From Lepeophtheirus salmonis (taxonomy: Eukaryota > Arthropoda > Copepoda > Siphonostomatoida > Caligidae): a DNA stretch of 64,000 nt. A program made the translations under genes and the position numbers. Every line of letters starts with the position of its first letter. Within the stretch, counting starts at the first letter, position 1. The notes under the pieces are model-generated. The model ran no database searches and was not told the DNA's origin. It saw only the letters and a program-made list of their open reading frames with translations. The DNA lies in NCBI RefSeq assembly GCF_016086655.4, contig NC_052134.2, positions 4,278,001-4,342,000 of the forward strand, in the 5' to 3' direction. This document shows, piece by piece, positions 37,071 through 49,109 of this stretch.

Positions 37071-38264
37071 GAAAGCATAAATTCCTTAATTACAGCTAAA
37101 ACACGTCCAGCCCAACCCTGTGGATGTCCAACTTTCGTTCCAACAAGGTTACAAAAGCCAAATTTTTGGTTACTGGGACACTCGTATTAAAAACCAGAAA
37201 AAAATCAATAACAATGCATCGTATGTTAATTTATTTCTAACTAACTTCAATCAACTTGTAAAATCACTCCTTTGATTATCTCAAGTAAATTTTATTTATA
37301 TTCAATAGCTGTTATTATGATTGTTTAATTCTTTAAGAGAAAATATCTAAATATATACAGACTGCGACAACAAGACTTCATTTTTCTAGGAAACAATAAA
37401 AAAAGTTTAATTTGTATTGCATAATGATAGAACACAATTAGAGTTTTGTTTTAGACAGTTGTAAAAATAGTATCAGACAGGTGATATCATATTTGGATAA
37501 TTGAATACCCAATTTTTTGGGGGTTTTATTTTTCCTTTTAATGTTTATCTTTAAATAATTTTTCATTCATAGTTTTAAGAGACAATGATTCCGTACAAAA
37601 AGATGCAAAATTTAATAAGCAAGTATTCTTATTTGTTAATTGTGGATGATTAGTTGAATGTGCAATTAGTTATGGGCTATTTCGGAAAGGCCGTAAAAAT
37701 GTTAGTTTCTCCAAAATAAATCCGGTTGCAATTACTTGATTTGGAAAGGTCACACCAATTAAAAAATCCTTGTATGACATAAGATCTGATAACACCAATT
37801 TTAGCTCTGTAGCGTTATTATGCGTGTAAAAATTTACGCTCAAAGATTTTTTAATTTTATATATTTAAACTTCTTATCAATCAGTTGTTTGAGCAATTTC
37901 AATGGGGAGGAGAAAAAAGATTAGAGCACTCACCTATTCAGTCAAATTGTATCTTCTCACTGAGTACTCAAATCGTATGTTATGTCATATAATTAAATGC
38001 CCTAATTTCCTTAATTGAACATCCTTTAGATTGAATGAAGCAATAGTTGATGTTATTATTAATACCCAGGAGTGCAACATGGATCGATTAAAAGAAAAGT
38101 TATCGACAGGCCATGGTTATATACAATCTGCCGAATAAATGGCACTGATATACGAATTAATTGAATAACTTCTCTGACTCTTTTATTAGTTAATAATAGG
38201 TGAAGACAATATACTCTGATATACTATAAAAATTAAACAATGTTCAATTAACGTAATAAAGTAT
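37071..38264. other. Gene-less interval downstream of the IR gene
   Basis: No exon or repeat recognised. Confidence 0.4.
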
Positions 38265-38270
38265 TTTATT
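38265..38270 (-). terminator. Poly(A) signal of the IR gene
   Basis: TTTATT on the plus strand is AATAAA on the minus strand, about 25 bases after the IR stop codon at 38295-38297. Confidence 0.55.
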
Positions 38271-38294
38271 TTTATCTTGTGAATTAAAATATAT

Positions 38295-41200
38295 TCAGTA
38301 TTTACTCAAATGAGATAATTTCTCTCCTGTAAAGACCATTAAACTCAATCCCAATCCAATAAATGCCACGAGAAAATTCCCTCGTAAATGATTGAAGGAA
38401 ATGGCCAGACATACTTTTTTCTTCAATATTGATCCTTGCACACTGTTTTTTTTGTCTTTCTCATTAGCAATGACGATATATCTCTGAGAAAAATCCCTTT
38501 TCCATTTATCTATTAATCCCATTTCAAGAAACCTTTGTATTCTAGAATATATATTATATAATAGACTTGCTTATTTTTTAATTGAATTACTTCCGTACTT
38601 TTGATTGAAATGCTTTAATATGGGAAAATTCTTTCTTAAAACAATTGCATATTCCGAAGTATAGAACTTTGATTTTGATAGGTAGACAAATTTCAAGTCA
38701 TGTGCCTTTGGGTAAAACTCTGTAAAATAGCCTCCATCCGTGATATATACAGTCCTAAAAAGATAATTTACTCTAGATTAATCAATATTCAAATACTTTG
38801 ATTAATTAAATGCCCCACTCCTTATTCCCATTGACCGTTTTTAAGCAATTCAAATGTCCCACACATTTATAGCCCTTCTCTGATGCCTGGTTCAATTTCC
38901 TCCCAATGCTTTTGTAAGTAGTGTCTTTTGAAACCTGAAATATAGTTTTGGGTTTGTAAGTGGTATTGTCCTTGAACTTCCGTTACTTTTATTCAAATCA
39001 AATTACGAGCGTATTTACGTATAAACGGTTCTAGGATGTTTCCCCCTCATATATATATTATGGCCAAAATATATATTCACACATATAGTTTAACGTTAAA
39101 AAAGGCTATCCCTCCACTTGAAGTCATCTATAATGATTTTTGGATTAATTAGTGTAAAACAAACACATTTGATTACATTTTAATAGATTTAAAATAGAAA
39201 ATATCAAACATGAATCGTGACATGGTGTTACCTTCATTATATCATACAACATTTGCTACAAACAGAAAAAAAAGACCCATAATCATATCGTAGTTAGCCA
39301 AATAAGTCCCTCATAGCAACAGTTATTTATCTTTTTAGTGATCCCAAACAATAATATTATTTCTCCACAATTTTTTAAATGAATTACATTTACGAGAGTC
39401 GTATGAAAGTGCCGTGCAAAGTCCAAGAAATGGGAATATTGGTGCGTACCGAGGTTATGTTTAGTTAGTAGCATCTCTTGAAAGAACACAATCCAACTTT
39501 TAGCCAGATCAGTCAATTTCTTTCTGTTTGACATTCGTTTGAATCGAAGAATCGGCCGGAAAGATTATGGCGATCTTATTTTAGATTCGCAAAGAATTAT
39601 CCTCATCGGCCATCTGGAAAAGGGTAAAAATATAACAAGTACCCAAAACTTAGCCAGAAAAACAGTCCTTTTCCCTCACGACAATGCACCAGTTCACATC
39701 TCAGCAGTTTTGGTTGCAAAACTAATTTAAATAGGGTTCCAACTCGAGATGCTCACACCATAAGCAATCTCAATCACCTTCACTCATATGTAATCCATCA
39801 TTAAATAAAGGATTATATAAATGATTTCTTGTGTAGTAACCTCAACAGGGTGTCCTAAACGTTCAGTATAACTTGTGCCTATATGACCTATCCAAATTTT
39901 TTTTATACCACTTATAAACTGTTCTAATTGAAGGAACAGAGTTTCCATCATGTTTATCAAGCTTCTTTTTAGTCTCTTCAGGCATTTTGTCTATCATAAA
40001 GTAATGTTTAATCAACACAAAAATTACTTTTGTCCATTTTTTCAAACATCATTCGTTTTTTATAATATTAAAATCCCACTTAGTGTTTTATTTGATACTT
40101 TGTTACTATAATATTGCTTAGTAATATTTGATTAAAAGCGCAGCCTTTTTATTATATATAATAAAAAGGTATAGGACGGTGCTAATTCACTAATACTAAA
40201 ATACCGCATATATTTTGCTGACGATTCGCTCGTCTCACTTGAAACAACATTGGAATTTCATAATTTATTGTTATGCATATTGAATGTACTATCCCATTTT
40301 TTCAAGAATTCGGCAGCTAAAAAATGAAATTTATTACCAGATTTATATAGCAAAATTAAATTTAAGCCTTCCAAAATATATCTTAAAGCCTTTTACGTCT
40401 AATAACACATAAGAAAAAGTTGTTAGATTGTGAATCTACCTATTATAAAAGATGATGTATACATAGATAATATTGTATTGCGAGTAAAAAAAGAACAGGG
40501 TCGCATAAAATGGAATTGCTCATCCGGGTTATGGGGGCAATGATAATTTTTTTATTTTTTGTCATAATATATCTAGATTGGGTATATGGAAGCTAAAAAA
40601 ATAGCTAATGAATCATAATTAAAACAACATTCATTTGATATGAATGTTACGGATACATATGAAATTAAAAATTTCCAGTTATTCCATTTAAAAAATGAAT
40701 TACAGAGGACTTAAAATAAAAAAAGCCCCATTTTAAACTCGAAAGAAATGTGCAAAGATACATTTTTACTATAATATAAATATGAGTGGCAAAGTTCCCA
40801 GGTTAGAATCTTCCGTCACCCGTATAAATAGAAAGTAAAAGAGGTTAATGCTATTGACGAATACAAGACCTCAAATAAAGATGAATAAAACGTTCCATCT
40901 ATAAGCAAAAGGTTCAAATCACTTCCAGCTAGTTCTTCTAATGTATCAATGGGTTTCTCCATATTCGTACGACTTAGATATGAGACCAAACTCCCACCAT
41001 ATGCTACAAAATTAGGGTAATTTATTATAAATAATTCATTAATTATAGAACCATTTCCTGAAGAATAATATACTTACATGCAACAATACAAGAAGAGCAT
41101 AGGAACCAAGTTCCGAGAATTATTCTTAATGATGTCCCCTTGGGATGAACTATACCTACGAAATACTTTGTTACTTGTCTCTTTCTATTTCCAAATAAAG

Positions 41201-44200
41201 ATTAACTTTAGTCAAATACCTTTAAATTATTACAACACAACACAACTATGTGTCCCTTTCACAATCTGTTCATAACTTTTCCATTTTAAAAATAGACACA
41301 CACTAAATGTTTTTACCTTGTTTAAAAAAGGAACCCCATATGTTTATGAAGGCCAAAGACAATTGAATCTTGTTTCTCTCATGGACATAAAGAATTGCTA
41401 TGAAACATAATGAGAAAAATACCATAGTAATCAAAACCAAATACCATAAATATTTCTAATAAATCAATTAACAGTAATAAATTACATTAATTTTCTGTCT
41501 ATAATTATTATAAGGGGATATATTTACTTCAAACGGCCAAAGAAGTGAATGCCATTTAGGAAGTTCCTGTGGAACATGCGTAATAAATGTTAGGTATGAC
41601 TCTGAATAGCCCAAAGTAAAGTCAATTGCCACTTCACGCTGAAATTGTCGGGTTAATGATCCAATGGCAACGTCTACTTCCTGTGTGTTTGTTTGTTTTT
41701 AAAGAATAAAATTGTATTTTATATACTTCCAATGTTTGGATATGTCCCTACCTTTCTTTGAGCCATTCCAATAATCCCGTTCCAACTTCCATTTTGATTA
41801 ATTTCTCCCCATTTACCGTCAATGCTCTTTATTAGCCTATCATTTCATTTATATAATTACATAATTATAATTACAATGTGGTAAAAAAAATTAGGTTATG
41901 CAATACCCATCGTCTGAAACTCACTTTTAATGTTGTACAATAAGAAAAGGAGCTTGAAACCCTTTATCAACCTTAGATTAGCATTAAAAATAAAGAATCT
42001 TTACTTAAAAAAGCCATATTTCGACGTGAAAGGCTATCTATATGTTATATGTGATTTGTGAATGTCTGTGAGTGAGAGTGTTTCAGGAATAAAAACCAAA
42101 GCAATGAATGGATTGTGCTGGAATTTTTTATGTAGACTCTCAAGGCTCAAGATATGATTCTAGTTGCTTAAAAAAAATGGTTTTCAAGTCCATAGTGCCC
42201 TTAAAATAACATTTTTCTAAAAACGAATTTTTGACTAACAAACGATTACTTCATTTAAAACAAAAAATAAATATCGTAAATTCTAAGAAGGATTATCATA
42301 CATGTTGGTATCTACCATTGCCAGCCAACAAGCCCCCGCCCCTAAAATTACTTTGTCACCCATGACTTTTTTTCTATATGTAAACGGATTCCGAAAGTTT
42401 CAATGTTAAAGTTATGTTGTTGAATTTCAAAAGTTTCATTAGAGTTCATTTTCTTAAGTGACACTTAAGAATATAATCCTTACTTTTGATTTGGAAGAAA
42501 AACAAATTGAAGCCAAACAAAATACTTTGAATACTCAAACAATTCCAACCACTGTAGTTTCCTCCGATTAGCAACACCCATAAATGTTTAATACAATAAA
42601 TGAGTACTTAAAATGAAGGAACTTCATCTTGACTTGAAAAAAAATAAATCTTTAAGATATATTAGATATTTCACAGCCAGCCAGTCTTTCAATTAATTCA
42701 AATATAATGATTATATAATTGCTCTTTGCATACTAACTGAATGATTCTGTCGGCAGAGATCATAATATGTCTTTTGATTTGAAGTCATATGATATTATTA
42801 AAAGATTGATCCTATCTAAACAAGAAAGTTCAGAAATGTATTAAATGATTTCTTGTAAAAAGTTATGAAAGCATCAATAAATACAATTTCAAAGGTCCTT
42901 GATGATGATTGTCATACGAAGTTGAAATTATAATGAACTGGCAACTTTTGTTTGGTATTTTTATCTTTCTCCTGGACATTGAAAGATGAATAAAAATCAA
43001 CTGGAACCAATCAATCATTCTGAATCTGTCATATTTTTATGAAAATTTTAAAATTGAGTAATTTACTTTCAATAGTAAATATGACTTCTTTTAAGAGAAA
43101 AGTATAGACTAAATGAGTCAAAATTCATTGTATTGTACTATGGAATGTGGTTTCTGAACGTATATATTTATATAGTATATCATAACTCATAACTAATTTG
43201 GTATCCTTCAGCAATATTGAATTATTTTTATGCGACTTCATTTTTTTATTTATTATCTTACTTCTTGACAGTTTCCTTTATTATCCATTCTCCAACTATG
43301 TGTGCATTTGTCTTTGGCACTCAACATAACAGTAATTTCTATTAATTTAGCCACTTACAATAAAATTTAGGAGTGAGCACAGATACTTATTTTATTTTAT
43401 TTGGAGGTCAGAACAGTGCTTTTGATCGTTTGAGTATCTGAAGTTGGGCTAAAATTTGTTTTTCTTCTAAATCAAAAATAAGGATTACATTCTTATGTAT
43501 CACTTGAGAAAAGAAACTTTAAGGAAACTTTCAAAATTCAGCAACAATACTTTAAAATGAAACTTCTGAATCCCTTTACAAATAATGTCGTTAAAAATCA
43601 TTTTCAAATAGCTATAGAGGTCAAAAAACGCCATTCGAACACTGAAACTTTACAAAGTCAATGGGATCGGACGGGACAAAAATGGTCCCTCTTTTTCGAA
43701 CTGGACGTTTCTGGATAAATATGTTTATTCAGCAATCTCCTCCTGGGGAAAATTTAACCTTCAGAAGAGAATGGATCTGTATAACTTCTTAATAATTCCT
43801 AATACAATTTACAAAGCAGCCGCTATTCCCTGGCGGACCGAGAAAGCAATCGGAAGGGAATCTAGCTGACTCAATCGATCGTTTCATAGATTGTATTTAC
43901 CTTCTATCAAAAGACACAAATCTCTCATCTGAGGAGGACTATCTCTACTCCCCAGAATAATCCCTAAAATATACCAAAAAGTTTTAATTGATCTTACGTG
44001 ACATCCGAACGTTGAGTGGGGATCCACTATCTCATCTCGTCCGTCTAACACTTGGCTTATGCTTGGAACAGATTTCATAAATAATCATCTGGAGGAATTT
44101 TCTCCTTCTTTAGCAGCAATTCAAAGGATTTTATGGAAAGGAACGATGTTTTTTTTTATCGTCCTCGGTCATTAACGTGGTGAGACAAAATAACAATAGG

Positions 44201-46665
44201 AATTTTTATTTTAAAAACCTTGTAGAATCCAGAAAATTGGAATGGTTTGTTTTATCAAATAATATTTTTTCGATTCACGATTAAGGCAACAACTCAATGT
44301 TCAACTGTGGTAATTTTATTTACCCACTCATGAAAGCCGCAAAATTTCATATAATGCCCATTCCATGGTATTTGAAAATGTCTTTCGAATCAAATTTTAA
44401 GGAAAATGCAGAAGAAATATGCAATAAGTTTTTAAAAATTTTAAATCTACTGATATCTTGGAAAAAGAGAATTAAGAACTCAATTGCTAAAATAATGATG
44501 GAAAAGGTTTTACTTTGCAATTTCAAATCTCCACAGGATGTCGATTTTGTAATGCTCCTTGCAAAGATTGTGGGAAATTATTTAATTCAGCAATACATGG
44601 TTTTATTGACTACTCTTTGTATTGTAAAGAAATTTATTTCTCTTAACATTTCTGGACTACGGGATAAGTTCGTAACTCCTCTTCTATTATTCGGGGTCAC
44701 ATTAAATGCCCCCAAAGCTCCAAAAAAGACACATGTCTTGGAGTTTGCTCTCTCAAACTGTAAAAGTAGAATCTAAGACGGTAACTGAAGGTGAACATGT
44801 CAGAAAGGAAGAACTGAGAGGTATTTTTATTGTGACTACTGCAAGATATTCAGCATTCACCATCAAATTCCTGATTTGAATGGTCTATTGTGAAAAAATG
44901 GGCGGGGATCTTATTGGTTACTACTCTTCAAGTTTGAATAACAATAATTTTTTTGTTACCATTGAATGTTTAGCCTTTGTTTCTCGTTTTTTTATTGTTA
45001 ATATTTTAACATGAATTCTTAGGAATATTTTAATGTTTGTTTTATACCTATGAACATATTTTATCAACCTTTTAGATAAAATGCATGTAATAATTCTTAC
45101 CATGTGAGTAATAGTAATCATGTCATTTTAGTTTAGGGATTTAATTATTAACTATAATGTTTATTTATACATTTTCGCGTACATAACTTCCCTAGACCAA
45201 TAAAGAGAGAGAGAGAAAAAAAAAAGTACAACAAAAGATCAAATTAACAGGTACCTATAAATATGGACATCCTAATACACACACTAAAATAAAAATTTAG
45301 AATAAGTTGACCTATTTTGTAACCTTTGACCTTTTATATGACCTTAAAACTATACTTTATTAACTTAAAATGTTATATAACTTTTGCTTTAAGCATAAAA
45401 GTGTTTTAATTATCAGGACATTTTCGAATTTTTTTTTATTACATTGAAAATAGATGAAAAAAATACGTATCCATGGGTGAAAAAGTAATTTTCAGGATAG
45501 GGGAGGGGCGGATTTTTGCTTTTGCATTCGAAAAATTGTTTTAAAAAGTATTTGTCAACAGGTGAATGACAAGGAGCTCTCTTTCTCCTCTTTATTCAAT
45601 TGGTTGTGCATTCAGAAAATTATATAGGTTGGTGAAAAAAAGTACATACTCAGTATTGTAACCTATGCTTTTTCCTAGGATATCCACCATTTGTTTTTCA
45701 ATCCCGTTCACAATATTTGGAGATATTTGGAACAGAAAGGGTGGGTGCATCATGTATGCAACCTTTAAATTGTATCCCATCAAATTCATATCATTATTTT
45801 GAAGTTTAAACTTCTTAATAAAATCTACGAAAACAAAGTCGAACTTTGATTAAAAAATTATAAATTCCTAAAAGTCCTACCGGATCTCTTATTTGACCAA
45901 ATATTCACCAATGGAAACTTTTCATAAGCATATGGATTCACTTGATATACATTTACAACACTCTATGAATGTTAAAAGAAGTCATTTTTAAAACATAGGT
46001 ACATACTACCTGAATGAATCAATTACTTGTATATTTGATGAAGGCAAAATTACTATTGCAATATGTAGTATATCCATCAAGGCTTCAATTCCATGCACAT
46101 CTGATAAGGAATTGACAAATGCAAAGTATTGGTAGGGATCATTTGTTAAAGACCGGTCCCAGACCTAGGTGTATACATAATATAATTATAAAATTTCAAT
46201 TGCTATCTCAAATTTGAATTTACCTCTTTGAAAAAAGACACGATATAATCTTTCGATCCAAAAACCAGAGTTTGAACGCAGGTTTTAAAGTGCAGTATTT
46301 CCATGGAATTAATCCATGAACTAATGATGCTTTGATAATTTACAACTCTTTCGAAAATAAAGGATATGAGAAAAAGAAAGTGATGTGCACAAAGCAAATA
46401 ATATTTACCTAAACTCCTCTTGAAGATTTTCAAGTACTTTGTTAATCTTTGGATTTTCAAATGAGAAATCCACAATGAAGATGGAGCAAGCGGGATTCAC
46501 CTCTGTTATCCGTGATACAAAGGCATTTAGTGATACTATTAGTTATTAATATATTATGGAAGCATAAATCTTGATCTTTCAACTCAACTTACAATTGTGT
46601 TCTTCATTTCTTTGTCCTACAACGGATGATATCGTAATTATCCAAATGATGAAGTAAACTCTCAT
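38295..46665 (-). CDS. Ionotropic receptor (IR/iGluR family), 14 exons
   Basis: Exons in transcript order: 46665-46593, 46535-46409, 46347-46224, 46164-46010, 45960-45881, 45824-45650, 41836-41752, 41680-41528, 41455-41317, 41155-41078, 41003-40870, 38934-38819, 38754-38599, 38541-38295. Phases match at every junction, giving 1842 nt and 613 residues. The start ATG begins a signal peptide (MRVYFIIW...). S1 includes DGKWGE, NGSWNGIIG and DVAIG, then SLTRQFQREVAIDFT, with R288 as the usual ligand alpha-carboxylate Arg. TM1 is exon 9. TM2 runs into SYGGSLVSYLS. S2 has PIDTLEEL, G433-T434 and ITDGG (D486). TM3 lies near 588-603. This is a ligand-gated cation channel subunit of the protostome chemosensory class, acting in the plasma membrane. 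The short N-terminal region of about 190 residues is shorter than the ATD of IR25a/IR8a, suggesting a divergent tuning receptor. The donors of exons 11 (GAG/GTCTTG) and 12 (GA/GTGGGG) are weak and are the least certain joins. Confidence 0.9.
39019..40830. repeat. Dispersed repeat, copy 2, split by nested insertions in IR intron 11
   Basis: The left part 39019-39230 matches 11731-11950. The right part 40735-40830 matches 12070-12165. The roughly 1.5 kb between them holds rearranged mariner sequence and AT-rich DNA. The right edge is about 40 bp from the donor of IR exon 11, so this insertion makes up most of that intron. Confidence 0.55.
39539..40045. pseudogene. Mariner (SETMAR-like) transposase relic with internal inversion
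   Basis: The minus strand 40045-39740 encodes the N-terminal helix-turn-helix region (ALIKHYF-like, SVPSIRTVYKWY, then GHIGTSYTERLGHPVEVTT in another frame). The plus strand 39539-39730 encodes a catalytic piece (IILIGHLEKGK, VLFPHDNAPVH, carrying the second Asp). The two halves are therefore in opposite orientations, implying an inversion or two separate partial copies. Stops and frameshifts abound, and no complete TIR was identified. Confidence 0.75.
42375..43590. mobile_element. Element with long (~160 bp) inverted repeats in IR intron 6
   Basis: The left arm 42375-42545 and right arm 43432-43590 are inverted copies. Both include GTAAAnGGATTC, GAAGTTTCA-like, AAGAATnTAATCCTTA, TTTTTGATTTnGAAGAAAA and ACAAATT, ending near ATACTCAAAC. 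The roughly 890-bp interior is AT-rich with no frame I can assign. It could be a non-autonomous long-TIR DNA transposon. Confidence 0.7.
43600..44960 (+). pseudogene. Non-LTR retrotransposon 3'-end relic in IR intron 6
   Basis: Plus-strand readings give a block like PSIKRHKSLI/GGLSLLPRIIPKIY near 43890-43960, then DLTWHPNVEWGSTI near 43990-44035 and IQRILWKGTMFF near 44120. The 159-codon frame 44297-44776 follows, and a one-base shift within it gives RFCNAPCKDCGKLF, like the Cys-rich end of LINE polyproteins. The resemblance is to the region after the reverse transcriptase. Several stops and shifts are present. Moderate support only. Confidence 0.5.
45350..45525 (+). repeat. Dispersed repeat, copy 1 (partner 58963-59126)
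   Basis: ATACTTTATTAACTTAAAAT, GTTATATAACTTTTGCTTTA, a stretch with TGGGTGAAAAAGTAATTTT and then GGGGAGGGGCGGATTTTT recur in order at 58963-59126 with about one change in six. This copy lies in IR intron 6. Confidence 0.75.
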
Positions 46666-47105
46666 TTTTTTAAACTTCTCCTCAATTCTTTTTTGCTAAA
46701 ATGTTTGAATGCTGCATTTAAATGATTCAAAGGACGGGAACTGAAATTAATTCAATTTTTGATTATTTGTCAAATAAAATTGAAACCCACTTACTGTTTT
46801 AATTATTTTTTAATTTATAACGTGTACAAATAAAAGCTCGAATTTTTGAGTAGTTTTACTTAATTTATACATTTGAGCCAATTTTGTATTAGGAAAATGA
46901 ATGAACAAAAAATCAACTTTTTTAAGGGTTTTGTTTGAATAAGAATGATGCCTCAGTTTTTGTTTTGTTTTTAAATTAAAGGAGTTTCATTTTAAGGAAT
47001 ATCAATCTTTGATTCAACAAAGAGAACTTTTTTCTATCTGCATCCATTTCATTTCAACTTTAAAACAGGAAAAGAAGGCAAAAACATATATTTAGCAATA
47101 TCCAG
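46666..47105. other. IR upstream region
   Basis: Should contain the IR promoter on the minus strand. I see no clear TATA/initiator arrangement that I can separate from AT-rich background. Confidence 0.3.
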
Positions 47106-47224
47106 AACAAACCTCAGGAGCTGAGCTTAATCAAAGCCTAATGCCTATGGGACCACCAACGCCAATAGATAATAATAACTTTATGGAATTTATATATTCA
47201 CCATTTGCTGATGAAGATCTTTAA
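47106..47224 (+). CDS. Candidate orphan terminal exon
   Basis: After an acceptor (ATATCCAG at 47098-47105), a phase-1 frame runs 38 codons to TAA at 47222-47224. Its composition is unlike the flanks: it contains SLMPMGPPTPID and ends SPFADEDL. AATAAA lies at 47292-47297. It resembles the acidic, Pro-rich C-terminus of a regulatory protein, but I recognise no family and found no other exon on this strand. It may be the last exon of a gene with long introns, or a relic. Confidence 0.3.
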
Positions 47225-48059
47225 ATTAAAATTTATGTCTAGGCTTTTACGACGCTCTAGACACAGAACAAAGATGTTTTTCTATGCATTTAATAAATGT
47301 AAAGTATAGATTTTCAAAACAAAACAAAAAAAACTTACTTAATATTTCCAAAATTAAAGATGTATCCCGTATTTTAATTGATTAGATAATCCCTCTACGT
47401 ATATAATTAAATTCAAAATGCACATGTATAAATAAACATCAGAAATAACTAACATTAAGAGAAAAATTACTTTATGAAAGGAATCTTTGTTTGCAAAATA
47501 TTTGGCAATTCAAGAAACACCATGCACTGAAATAGTATAATACAAGCGGGTTACTTCATTATACCGTCATTATTACAACTGGGAATTAATGCTTCTATTC
47601 CTACGACAAGTTTTGATTTATTTCTATTAATTATAACCAACATAATTAGTCTTTCCTTGAGTTTTATAGTACGTATTCTTTTTTTGTAAGACAGGAATTC
47701 CATTAATTAACTCGTTACTTAATATTAAAGTAGGTTATTTTCCTTTTGTGATTTATAATATAAGGCCCGTAATACTATAAATCACCGAATTTGTATTAGT
47801 CAGTTAGCAACAAATATATATTTATGTGCGTTCAAACTATGTTTGATGTTGTAAGGATAGTGTTCCAAATGGAGAATAAAACTAAAACCCGAATTTAAAA
47901 GGTGGGCCCAGGAACATATTTGGTTTTTTTTTTGGCATTTTTCAAATTGAAATATTTTTTTAGAGTGGGTCATTATGGGAAGGGTTTGATCAAGCATAGT
48001 GATCATAAATATCTGGAATAAAGATAAAAAATTTCTTTTTCCCATATGAGCCAATTTTT
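47225..48059. other. Gene-less interval
   Basis: AT-rich; nothing else supported. Confidence 0.4.
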
Positions 48060-48440
48060 CTAATATATTCTTGGAATTTTTTTGGAAAAAAGCTCAGAAA
48101 ATTTAATTTTTGTGAATAGCTGTTGAGTATTGAAATTTTTTTCCAAAATTTAATATTTGCTATTTGAACTTCTGAAATTTTTTTCCAAAAAATTTAACTT
48201 CTTTGAATAGATGTAAAATTTAATAAGTTAAACATAATTTTTGAAATTTTTTTATAAAAAATTTAATTTTTGAATTTTTTTTATAAAAAATTTAATTTTT
48301 GAAATTTTTTTATAAAAAATTTAATTTTTCAAATTATTTTCAATATAATTTTATTTTCAAATTTTTTTCCCCTAAAATTTTAAGGCCCCCACCCAAAAAA
48401 AAATAATAATATTAATAAATATTGTCCTATGGACGCCCTT
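48060..48440 (-). repeat. GGGCGTC-type repeat (inverted copy) with ~30-bp tandem array
   Basis: On the minus strand it starts AAGGGCGTCCATAGGAC (48440 downward) and continues with a G-rich patch and AAATTTAA-rich body. 48240-48330 holds three tandem units of about 30 bp built on GAAATTTTTTTATAAAAAAT. Related to 14721-14880 and 36821-37060. Confidence 0.6.
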
Positions 48441-48829
48441 GTATAATATTGGTAGGAGAACCCAACATTGTTCAGAGTTATTAGACGTCGACAAACAGAC
48501 ACAAAATATAACACAATAGTAAAAATAATAACACAATGCAACAGTATTATTTGTCGTCTGGCCTAAACCCACCTTTTTTAATGTTATTTAAGGCCTAAAA
48601 GACGAAAATGACCCCTACAAAAACACATTGCAGTAAATTTGGCCTTTAAAGCCTTTATTTAAAATCACATTTTACATTATAATTTCAAATAAATAAAATA
48701 ACTATATAGATGAAAATGTTCTTATATAATATTTAATAAATAAACAATGTAAGATTGCATGAAAAAGTTTTTGAAATTATGTACATATAATTAAGTAAAA
48801 TACACGGTCCAATGGCAAAAATGGTACAA
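48441..48829. other. Gene-less spacer
   Basis: Nothing recognised. Confidence 0.4.
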
Positions 48830-49082
48830 AACAGTATATGCTCTATTTAATAGAGTTGGATCCCTTGATTCCAAATGTGGCCTAGTTTTTTCTTCCATAG
48901 CCTCGTGGCCTTCAGAAAAAGGCTAAAAGAAAATTGTTCTTTTTGGCTATTTTTAAGGTTCAAAGCTGCATTAAGCCCTCGGTTTTGAAGATAGGGATAA
49001 AATTCTAAATCTAAAATTATACCCAAAAAATATCTGCATAATACTTTTAATTCGAGTTATCTCTGTTTAAAGTGGAAAATAG
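48830..49082 (+). repeat. Dispersed repeat, copy 2 (partner 5377-5636)
   Basis: Shares TTGGATCCCTTGATTCCAAAT, TAGCCTCGTGGCCTTCAGAA, GGTTCAAAGC and CGAGTTATCTCTGTTTAAAG with 5377-5636, same orientation. It abuts the truncated 3' side of the Gypsy relic. Confidence 0.75.
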
Positions 49083-49109
49083 GTGCCTGGTTTCCAGGCT
49101 ACAGTGAAG

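Noticed and set aside
48240..48330. CRISPR-like regular repeats
   Set aside because: The ~30-bp units are adjacent AT-rich tandem repeats without spacers, in a eukaryotic repeat.
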